From Sialis fuliginosa (taxonomy: Eukaryota; Arthropoda; Insecta; Megaloptera; Sialidae): a stretch of 64,000 nucleotides of DNA. The notes under the pieces are model-generated. The model ran no database searches, was not told the DNA's origin, and saw nothing but the letters and a program-made list of their open reading frames with translations. A program made the translations under genes and the position numbers. The stretch spans positions 18,077,001 to 18,141,000 of the forward strand of contig OY540817.1 of assembly GCA_961205875.1 (NCBI GenBank). The letters are read 5' to 3'. Each line of letters begins with the position of its first letter. The stretch's first letter is position 1. Of the stretch, positions 25,701 to 34,174 are shown one piece after another.

Positions 25701-25959
25701 TGTGATCGTGATTAACGGTTATCTTGGTTCCTAATCGAACGTATACGAAGGTAGGTAGGCTTTTATTTATAGATATGAAATTGATTTTCAGGTGACCTGG
25801 ACTGACTTCGTGTTTGCCGTTTCACTGGAGACGTTCGAACAGATCTTCGGTAAACATTCGCTGGACCAGTACCCGGCATTGAAGAAGCTCAAGGCCAAGA
25901 TCTTCGAGATCCCAAGCATCGCTGAGTGGATCGAAAAACGACCGGCCACCGAGTCGTAA
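13633..25959 (+). CDS. GstS1: Sigma-class glutathione S-transferase / prostaglandin-D-synthase-like
   Basis: Four coding exons (13633-13777, 17059-17226, 22495-22640, 25792-25959) join in frame through GT-AG introns to a 208-aa protein, the usual length for this family. It is a cytosolic dimeric enzyme family that conjugates glutathione to electrophiles such as lipid-peroxidation aldehydes; vertebrate relatives isomerise PGH2 to PGD2. N-terminal thioredoxin-fold domain is about residues 7-80: YFNARGRAE carries the candidate catalytic Tyr12 and Arg18; Trp43 and Lys47 sit in the glutathione site; PFGALPVLEVDG holds the cis-proline; Gln67-Ser68 binds the gamma-glutamyl group. The helical C-terminal domain has the N-capping box at Thr155-Asp158 (VTWTDF) and ends in IAEWIEKRP, as in haematopoietic PGDS. 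The ATG is chosen because it follows an in-frame N-terminus of family length. Exons are much more GC-rich than the introns. No frameshift or missing key residue. Substrate preference is inferred, not seen. The symbol is by orthology-like similarity. Confidence 0.93.
13801..14191 (+). repeat. ~160-bp tandem array in GST intron 1
   Basis: Units start ATCGAGGAGACTCCAG at 13801, 13961 and 14122, so the period is 160-161 bp with 2.4 copies. Units carry CCCGAAGACCTTCG and end CAGCTTGGCGCG. Confidence 0.9.
14371..14660 (-). mobile_element. Helitron-like 5' fragment
   Basis: On the minus strand it begins A|TCTATATATATAAAAATG at 14660, followed by the GCGGTTTTCACCAATAG block also in 45061-45603. The 3' hairpin end is absent. 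Confidence 0.55.
15076..15113 (+). repeat. Family B terminal fragment
   Basis: AAGGTACTGGCACCAGTCTT followed by GGATATGACTC only. Confidence 0.6.
15128..15672 (+). repeat. TTAA-flanked element family D, one-ended copy
   Basis: Starts GGGGGCAGACCCAGTTAGA after TTAA and shares GGTGATCACTGTAACTTGAG with the full copy at 24930-25616. The right terminus is not preserved. Confidence 0.7.
15674..17045. other. Intron 1 remainder, gene-free
   Basis: AT-rich intron sequence. Several chance ORFs of 60-99 codons show no family features. Confidence 0.45.
17059..17226 (+). CDS. GstS1: GST exon 2 (residues 49-104)
   Basis: Acceptor TTTCCCAG ends at 17058 and donor GTGAGC starts at 17227. The split codon with exon 1 gives Lys49, followed by TPFGALPVLEVDG and the Gln-Ser glutathione contact before CAIARYLARR. 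Ends in phase 1 in DSLEDLKR. Confidence 0.93.
18148..18613. mobile_element. Tigger/pogo-like nonautonomous element
   Basis: Inverted ends CAGTGTAACCTTAATATAAC / reverse complement CAGTGCAACTTCGATATAAC with TA duplications at 18146-18147 and 18614-18615. Contains a transposase N-terminal remnant (18380-18489). Confidence 0.85.
18380..18489 (+). pseudogene. Tigger transposase N-terminal remnant (CENP-B-type HTH)
   Basis: MAKNKTGVP runs into a stop, and after a frame change KKREIIKFVDENPTTKKIDI reads like the first helices of the CENP-B/Tigger DNA-binding domain. The rest of the transposase is absent. Inactive relic in GST intron 2. Confidence 0.65.
18651..19223. mobile_element. Mariner-like MITE with internal hairpin
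   Basis: Ends CAGGGTGAGTCATTTTAATC inverted, TA duplications at 18649-18650 and 19224-19225. The inner segment 18965-19185 is a palindrome with arms of about 95 bp (TGCACCTAATAGCTCAAAC, CAACTACTACGTCCAC) around a short loop. The ORF at 18985-19176 is a by-product. Confidence 0.85.
19878..20203. mobile_element. Palindromic MITE family E, copy 2 (host of a nested insertion)
   Basis: Begins GGGTCGATCC after TTA and ends GGATTGACCC before TTA (19875-19877, 20204-20206). Interrupted after its first 10 bp by the element at 19888-20041. Confidence 0.85.
19888..20041. mobile_element. 154-bp MITE with 10-bp target duplication
   Basis: Inverted ends AAGGTATATAAAGACAAGGT / ATTGTATATAAAGACAAGGT, flanked by direct GGGTCGATCC (19878-19887 and 20042-20051). 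A 9-10-bp duplication suggests a Mutator-like or similar mobiliser. The core holds TGACGTCA, TTCCCGCGCC and GATTGGTC motifs. Confidence 0.8.
20207..21370. other. Intron 2 spacer
   Basis: AT-rich intron sequence with a poly(A) run near 20230. No further feature supported. Confidence 0.4.
21372..22051. mobile_element. Foldback MITE family A, second copy
   Basis: Same palindromic plan as 5851-6602, with an internal deletion after TTGTATTTTAGACGATATTT. Lies in GST intron 2. Confidence 0.8.
22495..22640 (+). CDS. GstS1: GST exon 3 (residues 105-153)
   Basis: Acceptor CCCACAG ends at 22494 and donor GTAAGC starts at 22641. Encodes ELWSYRSEKDSIAKEEKK through NPSGFFVGDD, the first helices of the C-terminal domain. 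Ends on a codon boundary. Confidence 0.92.
22856..23345 (-). repeat. Family F interspersed repeat, inverted copy
   Basis: Reverse complement of blocks in 1783-2600, including GCACAGTGCTTCCTCGTGC and TGGTTCATGAGTTATGCGTG. Located in GST intron 3. Confidence 0.65.
23470..23530 (+). repeat. hAT-like GC-rich fragment
   Basis: GGCCGTGCCTCAGGGCCCCC resembles the end region of the hAT MITE at 57704-57896. Confidence 0.35.
23590..23850 (-). repeat. Family F partial copy
   Basis: CGGTTCAGTGGTTCATGAGT, a GACAGACGGACA tract, and TTCGATATTGCGAGGAAGCA. Confidence 0.65.
24424..24540 (+). repeat. Single diverged unit of the intron-1 tandem repeat
   Basis: AAATAAGTTTAATAGTTAA, TCAGCTTGGCGCGATC, then AAATATAGCTTACATCATTA: the intron-1 unit, out of array and in intron 3. 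Confidence 0.7.
24650..24840 (-). repeat. Family F partial copy
   Basis: GACAGACAGACACGG tract followed by AATATTGCGAGGAAGCA. Confidence 0.55.
24930..25616. mobile_element. TTAA-flanked MITE family D, complete
   Basis: Inverted ends GGGGGCAGACCCAGTTRGA with TTAA on both sides (24926-24929 and 25617-25620). TTAA targets are the piggyBac signature, but the ends are not a known piggyBac terminus to me. No coding region. Confidence 0.82.
25792..25959 (+). CDS. GstS1: GST exon 4 (residues 154-208 and stop)
   Basis: Acceptor TTGATTTTCAG ends at 25791. Encodes VTWTDFVFAVSLETFEQIFG to EKRPATES and a TAA stop at 25957-25959. A G-rich repeat element begins about 100 bp downstream, so the 3' UTR is either very short or runs into it; no AATAAA is seen between the stop and 26061. 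Confidence 0.93.
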   Translation: MTWTDFVFAVSLETFEQIFGKHSLDQYPALKKLKAKIFEIPSIAEWIEKRPATES

Positions 25960-26060
25960 GAGAGAAATACTGTGAATAGAAAACATTGTATATTCTAATA
26001 TCTGTGAGACACCATACTGCCATGCGAGGTAAACAAATGTAAACAACACTGGTACCGCCG

Positions 26061-27243
26061 TGGGCGTCTGTTTCTGGGGGTTGGGGGGAAAGGGGGGTTG
26101 AATATCGGATCTATGATAGGTAAAAAAGTATATTTTTCGTAAATATATCGTTTTTGGATTTATGAAAAGTTATTTTCCAACTGAACCTAAAGTAAAAAAA
26201 ATCACATCTCGTTCTAACTTTTTTAATAAATATTTAACATATTTTAGAATTGTTAGGGTAACTATATTTTTGTGATTATGACTTATAATGGAGAAAACTT
26301 AAGTTTGTATTTAGGAACCGTTAAGTGGAAAATCATCTGTTTTGGGGGGTTAGGGGGAGAAAATCAGATCTATAAGGGGTAAAAAAAAGTATATTTTTCA
26401 TAAATATATCGTTTTTGGATTTATGAAAAGTTATTTTCCAACTGAACCTAAAGTAACTTAAAAAAAAATATCACATCTCGTTCTAACTTTTTTAATAAAT
26501 ATTTAACATATTTTAGAATTGTTAGGGTAACTATATTTTTGTGATTATTAGAAAACTTAGGTTTGTATTTAGGAACCGTTAAGTGGAAAATTCGAGAAAA
26601 TTGTTTTAATTTTACCAATATTTCTTTTTAGCGAATTGGTACCTTTTTACGTATTTTTTTTATTAAATAATCCTGCAGAAGTGCTCAAATAATTGTAAGT
26701 AAAAAATGACAAAATCAAAAAATTCCAAATAAAAGAACCCACTAGGTCATCCCTAGTCTAAATAAGTATTGTTTGATAGTGAAAATCGATAAAACACTAA
26801 TAAAATTTTATATCTGTATCACAATGGGTTCTCTAAAAGTCTAAATAATGAATGAAAACTAATTTTGGGTACTTATAATTTTTGAGGGACTGTAGCTCCC
26901 TCACGAAGACTTTCTTGACACATGTTTATATAAAAAATTCCATTATTACGTTTAAAAAAAAATTGTAAAAAAATTTAGTTTTCTCGAATTTTCAAGAATT
27001 TCCCATTTAAGAACTGGTTTATTTTTACCTCCAATTTCTAAATATTCAATTAACAATATTTATATTAAACGAATGTTATTGAATAATAAACGGTCGGAAA
27101 ACTAAAATTTTCTTAAATCTTTTTGGTAGGTGAATCGAATTAATATGAAATAATTTGGTAATTAAAATAAATGCAGGGTGTGAATACGATATTGAATTTC
27201 TCCCCCCCCCCCCCCCCCCTAACAAATCTTGTACAGACGCCCA
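26061..27243. repeat. G-rich element with short inverted ends
   Basis: TGGGCGTCTGT at the left is matched by ACAGACGCCCA at the right, each next to a homopolymeric G/C tract and an AATATCG block. Contains the direct duplication at 26068-26590. Begins about 100 bp after the GST stop. Confidence 0.5.
26068..26590 (+). repeat. ~269-bp direct tandem duplication
   Basis: CTGTTTCTGGGGGTTGGGG through TTAGGAACCGTTAAGTGG occurs twice back to back, with minor indels. Confidence 0.85.
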
Positions 27244-28082
27244 TGATAACAGCTATAACCATGGGTCAATTATTAATTTGAGCTTAAATATACCCAAATT
27301 ACAAATCAATTTAAAATTTGTTGCTTTTTATAAAGTGGTTCAAATAGTGTTGTTAAAGTTAATTTTTATCTATTAAAATTATTTAGGTATACTAACTCTT
27401 GAAAATTCTAAAATAATGTTATAATATTTGGAACCACTTTATATCAATTTCAAAGTAAATAATTTTAACAGCTGTTATGATTGTGTATAGTTTATTTCTA
27501 TCTAAATATATACCATATACAGAAAATGTGTTTTTCTTTGTGATAAAACAGCCATTCAAAAGCCCAAGCGACTAACTCCGCAAATAAACAACAATCAAGA
27601 AAAATTCTGTCTTAACTCACTTATGCTCGGTTTCATAAACGATACATCAGAACCCTTAAGTCACAAATCAAGTTATCTCTGTAAAAAAATATGTAGTGAC
27701 TGACTCATCAACACCCAGAACAAGGACTTACAAGTAACACTACTTAAGTGCCATTCGCCGATATTCTTGAAACTTTGCACACTCGTAGAAAACCCATTCG
27801 AAAGTTTAACATCATTTAGCACAATGCTAACCTAACGCTACTCATGAGTGTCATTCTCTTACAGCTTTTACGACATTTCTCTATCATAATTTCATTGTCT
27901 GCGTGTTTTTCAGATCGCTAATGACGATTTTGACATTAGTTTAACAAGATTCAGAATGGCAAATACAAAATGGTTTCAAAAACTTTATTTAATGCCACTT
28001 GCGAAATTTATTAGATACATTATTACGATTTTGGCAACAGTTATACATATCAATCTAAAGGTGGATTGAATTTTACTTGTTA

Positions 28083-28548
28083 AGGGTCGATTACATTGAG
28101 CGAGCTTACAAGCTAACAAGCCAGCTTGTTTACAAGCCAGCTTGTTTACAAGCCAGCTTGTTTACAAGCCAGCTTGTTTACAAGCCAGCTTGTTTACAAG
28201 CGAGCGAGTCAGATAGTAAGATAGTGATGATGACACACAAAAGTTTCCACTCGCTCAGTAGCCAACTAGCTAGCGAGTAAACCACGTGTTGTGAATACAT
28301 TTTATAGACACTGAAACCAGGAATCGCCGAGATACTAGCAGCTAGCGAACTAGCTATACTATGATGACACACGGCTAGTTTACAAGCTAACAAGCCAGCG
28401 AGTAAAGTAACCCGGCTTTCAACTATTGTAGCAGATTGTTTACAAGCAGCTTGTTAGCTAGTGAACATGATTACACTGAGCGAGTTTACAAGCAGCTTGT
28501 AAACAAGCTGGCTTGTAGCTTGTAAACTCCCTCAATGTAATCGACGCT
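28083..28548. mobile_element. Harbinger-like MITE with TTA duplication
   Basis: Ends AGGGTCGATTACATTGAG and CTCAATGTAATCGACGCT inverted, TTA at 28080-28082 and 28549-28551. Interior is rich in GCTTGTAAAC / GTTTACAAGC hairpin units. Confidence 0.78.
28104..28205 (+). repeat. 16-bp palindromic tandem repeat
   Basis: TTACAAGCCAGCTTGT repeats about five to six times; each unit is itself nearly self-complementary. It forms the left interior of the surrounding MITE. Confidence 0.85.
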
Positions 28549-28622
28549 TTATAAATAAAGAGATAACTATAAACGCCTGGTAACTGTTGGTGTATTGAAA
28601 CTGAGCATAATTAGGGACAAGA

Positions 28623-29947
28623 AACACTAATCAAGTATTCAAAAATAAAATCGACATAACAGTGAGAGAGATAGTCACGTTGGCTTATGAAAAGGCCAAA
28701 GAATTTTGTAAAAAAAAATAATCATTAAGAACAGAAAGTTCTTGCAAAAGCGTGTACTTAAACACAGGCTGGGAAACGTTAGAACAATAAAATGCAGATT
28801 TCGGTAAACCAGAATCTCTCAAAATGTTTTTTTAACAATAATGACACAAAAATAATTTAAAAACTTCTGGATTGCAACGCCGTTTTGAATTGAGTAGAAA
28901 AATAGGTTAATAAAGACGCAGCTTATGTCCAGAAGTCTAGTATAAAATTATATAAACTTTATGGCCCAAAATAATCAATATTGTCAATAGATATCTTTCC
29001 ATATTGTAAATCTGTTTTGTGTTATTGTTTTTAACGTTATTTAAAGCAATCAATCATAATGAGAAAGACAACATTATTACAACAAGAATGAAAATATTTA
29101 CAATATATTATTGTTACATACTTTGCTGATACAAGAATCAATGTTAGTTGTTATCAAAGGTTGTTATTGATGTTAGAAAATACCAATATATTTTTGGTAA
29201 TAGATATTTATATTTGGTTCTAGATTATATGTAAATATTTTTAATTATATGAATTGCTAAGGACATAACTGTTTCTAGCGGCGTGTAGGACAGTGTTTTT
29301 CAAACTTTCATCTACACTTATATACAGAGTGACTCAAAAACTATTGCTTTTATTTTCTTCAAAATTTTTATAAAATTTTTTTTCAATAATTAATTCAATT
29401 GTTACAATTTTTCCCAAAATCGAACAAACATTTTTTTACTCACTTGTATTTTAAATATGAATTTAAAATTTGTTTTTCTATAAAAAATAGATTCAGTGAC
29501 TAATACTAAATTATGTTCATAATAATATTCAAATTTTTTGTAGAAATATCTTCAATTATAACGATTTAACAATAATTTAAATTACAATAATATATATAAT
29601 ATATCAAAAACAAATTTCGGTGATATTTTGTTTGAGAAACACTGGTATAGAGTATATAGAATACAATCAAACCTCGGTTATTTGCATCGATAGGAATATA
29701 AATAAATTATATAGTCAATCAAAATTATAAATCTGATCTATACATAATAATAATAAAAAATGGCAGCATAATGTCGAATTATTTATAAATTTCAGTATTA
29801 AAAAAATGTAAATATTTAATTATACAGGCTGATATCAATTTTGACTTAGAAAAAATAACGTAGATAAATAATTCCGAAGGTTTTTGGCGTGCTAAAACTA
29901 AATTCGTTCCCCAAATTGCTCTATCATTTCAGGTTTTTACTTTACTA
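28623..29947. other. Gene-free AT-rich spacer
   Basis: Only short hints: a one-ended CAGAGTGACTCAAAAACTA near 29332 and a Tigger-like ATCAAACCTCGGTTATTTGC near 29668. Confidence 0.4.
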
Positions 29948-30036
29948 TACACGGAGAAAAATGAAGCATGAAATATATACAAATATAGCTGTACCATATG
30001 ATCAAAAGTTACTAAAAAATATAGTAATTCCAAAAC

Positions 30037-30283
30037 ACTTTTAAAATTTAGTGAAATATCTGAAGCACGAAAGATACATTACTAACAGATGTATAGTAAT
30101 CATTAAAGATAGCCATGTTTGAAAGCCTACTATTCAGTTAGTAAAAATGATTATACACTTTAAGAATCAGCGAAATATCCGAAGCAGAAAAGATAAATTA
30201 CTAACCGACGTATAGTAATCATTAAAGTTAGCCGTGTTTGAAAGCCTACTATTCAGTTAGTAAAAATGATTATACTTTGTATA
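30037..30283 (+). repeat. ~120-bp subterminal tandem duplication
   Basis: Block with TATAGTAATCATTAAAG, TTGAAAGCCTACTATTCAGT and AGTAAAAATGATTATAC occurs twice in direct order near the left end of the 6.24-kb element. Confidence 0.85.
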
Positions 30284-30499
30284 ATAATATCTTTTAACAC
30301 TCATTTATGAATATTTATTATTTGCTTAGTAAATGTTATTATTTAGTAGCTAATAAAATTACCTAATCTGATTGCAAATTAAAATATATATATAATAATA
30401 TATATGCAGTAGTTATTATTTAATATTAGTTTTCTCAATTTTAGAATTTAATTTTGATTATTTTTTTTAATAATTATTATAATGTATATATATCTGGAT

Positions 30500-30756
30500 T
30501 TATTAATTAATAGTAGATTTAGCTTGTAATTTAGTATATATGTGACAAGAATATATATTTGCAATATTTTTAATGCCTCATATAGTAATAAACAATTTAT
30601 TATTATTGGCTACTAAGTTTATTGTATGTAACAATAAACAATTTATAGTCAATGAAACCAAATTGGTTAATACTGTTTGAAACATTGAAAATATTGCAAA
30701 TATACATTCTTGTCACCTATATACTAAATTACAAGCTAAATCTACAATTAATTAAA
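30500..30756. repeat. Imperfect palindrome, ~73-bp arms
   Basis: TTTAGCTTGTAATTTAGTAT / ATACTAAATTACAAGCTAAA and TTGCAATATTTTTAATG / CATTGAAAATATTGCAA face each other across about 105 bp. Confidence 0.8.
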
Positions 30757-31427
30757 AAATACAGATATACATTTTATAATTTATGAGCAACTTTATGTAT
30801 TTATTAGTGATGTACATGATATTTTAAAATAAATATTAAACAAAGGTTAAATTAAATACAATAATATGTAGGTTATACAAATATATTTTATTAAGACTAT
30901 TAAACCTAATTAATGAACAAATAAAAAAAATTACAAAATTTAATAATAATGACTTTAGTTAGACTTAAAAATGAAATAAGATAACATAAAAATTAAATGT
31001 TTTTAAAATGAAAAAAAGTAATTTTTTAATTAAAATTGTAGAAAATATATTTTTCATAAAAATTATATTTCCAACCTTTAAAAAAATATATTGTTTCAAC
31101 TGTTAATCTACAGACAACAGAAGTACAATTTATTGTTTTATAACCATTTTTTGGCTATGTATTCATTGCCATTGCCAAGGGGTGTTTTGTATGTTATAAA
31201 ACCATTACAAATTTTGGGCCATGATAGGCACTTAAATTTTTGAGTTAAAGAATCTATTACTTGATAACATTGAAAGTGCTCACTTATACAACATGAAAGT
31301 TTTTACATACAGAATGTCCCAAGACTGTGTCAAAGTTCAAGATTTCATTACAAATAGAAAAAAACTTTAAATACAAAAGTAGTCATGATAGACAAGCAGC
31401 ATATTTTTAAAATAGTTACATTTATAT

Positions 31428-31590
31428 AGGCTGTCCCATAAGTGTGTTACAAATCAAAGTTATATTTTTTTATATACAATTATATTATTGCGATATTACA
31501 TCAAACATTTACAAAATTGTATTCTTTGTACAGGTTGTATCAAAACTCTTAACTTAATTTTTTTCAAAATTTTCAAATAGAACAGCCTAT
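31428..31590. repeat. Possible small mariner-like MITE
   Basis: TATAGGCTGTCCCATAAG at the left and AGAACAGCCTATA at the right are inverted over about 13 bp. Confidence 0.3.
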
Positions 31591-31979
31591 ATATTTTCAC
31601 ATTTTCGAATTGTCTATTCAATTCTAAACACATTTTATAAACTATGTACTATACCTAAATCTAGCCTTTAAATAATTATTTGGAAGATTTTTAAAATCTT
31701 AACATGTTTTATAAAAACAATACAACTTTATTATAATTCATAAAACAATTCGTTAGAACTAACAAACTTTAAAAACATAAAAATCTAGGAATTAAATAAA
31801 CAAAATGGTACAAAAAAGTTAATTTCTTTGTTCAAAATGCCCACCAGCGGCGTTAATTGTTTTCTGTTAAAAATATTTTTGGCATATGCTCTATTATTGC
31901 ATTATTACATCAAACATTTACAAAATATAAAATAACAAAACTAAACCTTTTTAATAAACTTAATGTAAAGTATCTACTG

Positions 31980-32376
31980 CAGCGTTTCTCAACCTTTTAG
32001 TATTTACGACCCAATTTTCAATCACAATTCTCATCGCCCCCCCCCCCCCCCCCTCGCCCCATCATACAATAATTTCCACTGAAATCGTGCTGTAATTGTA
32101 ATATAATATTGAAAATATAATAATAATTTAATATTGATAAGTTAATTATGAAATATATTGTGCAGTAAGTACTGATACAACCCTTTTTATAAGTGTATTA
32201 TATCAGTGTAAATGTAAACGTGCAGTTTATTTTTTATTATGTCAGAATGAATTTTATTACTTTTATTTCAATAATATTTTTTTAAATTTTTTCTCGATAT
32301 GCTCGCGCTCCCCATTTAGTTTTATCACGCCCGGCGCCCCCTTTGAGGGGCGCGTCCCACAGGTTGAGAATCGCTG
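31980..32376. mobile_element. hAT MITE family S, complete
   Basis: Ends CAGCGTTTCTCAACCTTTT and AGGTTGAGAATCGCTG inverted, with a perfect 8-bp duplication ATCTACTG (31972-31979 and 32377-32384). Inserted in the 6.24-kb element. Contains a C homopolymer near 32037-32053. Confidence 0.92.
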
Positions 32377-33087
32377 ATCTACTGTAAAGTGCAAGTATAA
32401 TTTTTATTAAGTATTTTATCTATTAAGACTTTTTGTACTTATTTGTTATAAAACGTTTAATTTATTTAATTAATAATAATTTAATTTCTCAAAAACACAA
32501 ACATTTATTTTAAAATAACAAATGGTTATTGCTAAACAAACTAATAAACGAAATAGTTAGAAAATTAGTACTAATTTGACAAGTTTAACCAAATAAATAT
32601 AATCATTAAAAATAACTGGAAACGTATAAATCTTCTATTGCTTTCAGAGTACCAACAAATATTGGAAATGGTTGCAATGGTAGTCTTAGTATATCCAGTT
32701 CAATTCTCTTTTGTTTTATAATATTGTCAATAATTCATCGTTCTGCAACAAATTAAAATCGCATATTAATATCTTAAAACATCGAAATAAATATATTGTG
32801 GTGGTTTCTTAATTATTATAGTTATAATTACCGGAAAAACTAGGAAAAGTCCTTCTCTAGCCACTTGTACTGTTGCTCGACGTTTTTTATTGATTATTTT
32901 TCTCTTTACCCTGTTTTCGCTGCTAACGGTTGATTGTTCATTGTTTGGAATATCTATGTATGTAGAATATCAATGTCGGTAAAATATATAAAACAAGAAA
33001 ATCTTGTGTAACTGAAAAATTAATTTTCATGAAAATTGCAAAATGTGAAAGAAGAGTGACATTATGAAGTAAGCTAATATAGAATAC

Positions 33088-33247
33088 CTGGTTGAAGAAA
33101 TTCCAACAACTCTATCAATTCACGATCATTGTTATTTGCATTTATTTCGTTACTTCTTAGTAGTTCGATCAATTTGTATTTTATAAATGGCCTCCTTTTT
33201 AAGGTATTTTCTATTTCACAGTAATTCTTTGAAAAATCATATGTTAA
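33088..33247 (-). pseudogene. Best-preserved exon of the unknown element gene
   Basis: 160 nt open throughout, with TTTCCAG before it and CAACCAG|GTATTC after it. Composition (LIELLRSNEINANNNDRELI) is helical and charged, unlike translated AT-rich noise. Phase 0 entry matches the end of the segment at 33324-33494. Confidence 0.5.
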
Positions 33248-34174
33248 CTGGAAAGATCACAATTGATTTAATAGTAAAAATTCAAGAACGGTTCCATTAT
33301 AATTTTATATAAAAATATTTTACCAGTAGGTGTCCAACAGGACTTTTTAAGCATCGAAATTTGTTAATGTACTTTTGGACACTCTAATTTTGTGTACTTA
33401 ATAAATTACGTCTCGTTTCATAGGTTTTATTTATTTTTGAGTGTTTCAGTAGGTTGTAAATTATTTTGCAGCCTCTGCATCCTGTTTGCAGTATCTGAAA
33501 AAGGTTTTTATCGAGATTGATGAATGATAAATTAATGAAAGATTAATAAATTAACTAATAATATTATTACCTTCATTAGAAGATGAATTACTTTCAATAA
33601 CGGGTAAATTCAAATCATTTGAAGATCATTGAGAATCTTGAATGATACCGTCTTTACGCAAAGTTTTTTTATAGTTATAATGCTGGCATAGTTTCCTTTT
33701 AGGTAAAACTCTGTCGTATCTGTTGCATTCGTATGGTATGTAATATGTGTATTTATAATGTTTTTCTTTTTGAAAACATTTGTTCTCATCTTGTTTAAGA
33801 AGCAAAGCACGATCTTCAGTGGTACTTCTTAAAAAATTGCTCCAAATTCTGTTAAGCACAAAAGTTGTATTTTTTTATCTTAAATTAAAATAAAAATTTT
33901 AATTTCTTACTAATTCTGAAATATCTTGATCTGTGATATTTTCACCCGCATCGTCATCATCATCAGAGTCTATATTTTCTTTTGCATTATTATTTTCTAA
34001 TTCGCCGCAATCAACTTTAAAATTGTTTGAATAAATTTAATTAAATTTAATTATTTTCTTTATTTACGAGCCACTCCCTTAAATAAAAACGAAACAATTA
34101 TAGGTCTACCTCGTCTGTAATAATATTCTCCACTTCGTAATCATCAAATAAGTCACATGAAGGTACCCCTGTAC

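Larger units (their letters stand above)
27610..28622. repeat. Possible outer TIR element
   Basis: CTTATGCTCGGTTTCATAAA near 27617 has a diverged inverse (TTGAAACTGAGCATAATTA) near 28600, and AGAGATAACT is mirrored too. The 28083-28548 MITE would be nested in it. Confidence 0.35.
31138..34168 (-). pseudogene. Decayed multi-exon gene of unknown family
   Basis: Minus-strand segments look coding and are bounded by plausible splice sites: 34110-34168 (VPSCDLFDDYEVENIITDE), 33911-34014 (acidic, SDDDDDAGENITDQDIS), 33571-33848 (KEKHYKYTYYIPYECNRYD, one TGA near its end), 33324-33494 (NRMQRLQNNLQPTETLKNK, then frame break; later INKFRCLKSPVGHLL), 33088-33247 (LKRRPFIKYKLIELLRSNE to LLEFLQP, clean, acceptor TTTCCAG and donor GTATTC), 32606-32742 (LDILRLPLQPFPIFVGTLKA, frame break at its start) and 31138-31302 (KFKCLSWPKICNGFITYKTP to AKKWL-stop). 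Joins 33571/33494 and 33324/33247 keep phase; the 33911/33848 join does not, consistent with decay. I recognise no domain. Segment 31138-31302 may belong to a separate gene. Likely the element's own gene, but this is inference. Confidence 0.45.

Noticed and set aside
25822-26049. 75-codon minus ORF
   Set aside because: Antisense shadow of GST exon 4.
28077-28393. ORFs rich in repeated QLVYKPACLQAS
   Set aside because: Translation of the 16-bp tandem repeat in a MITE.
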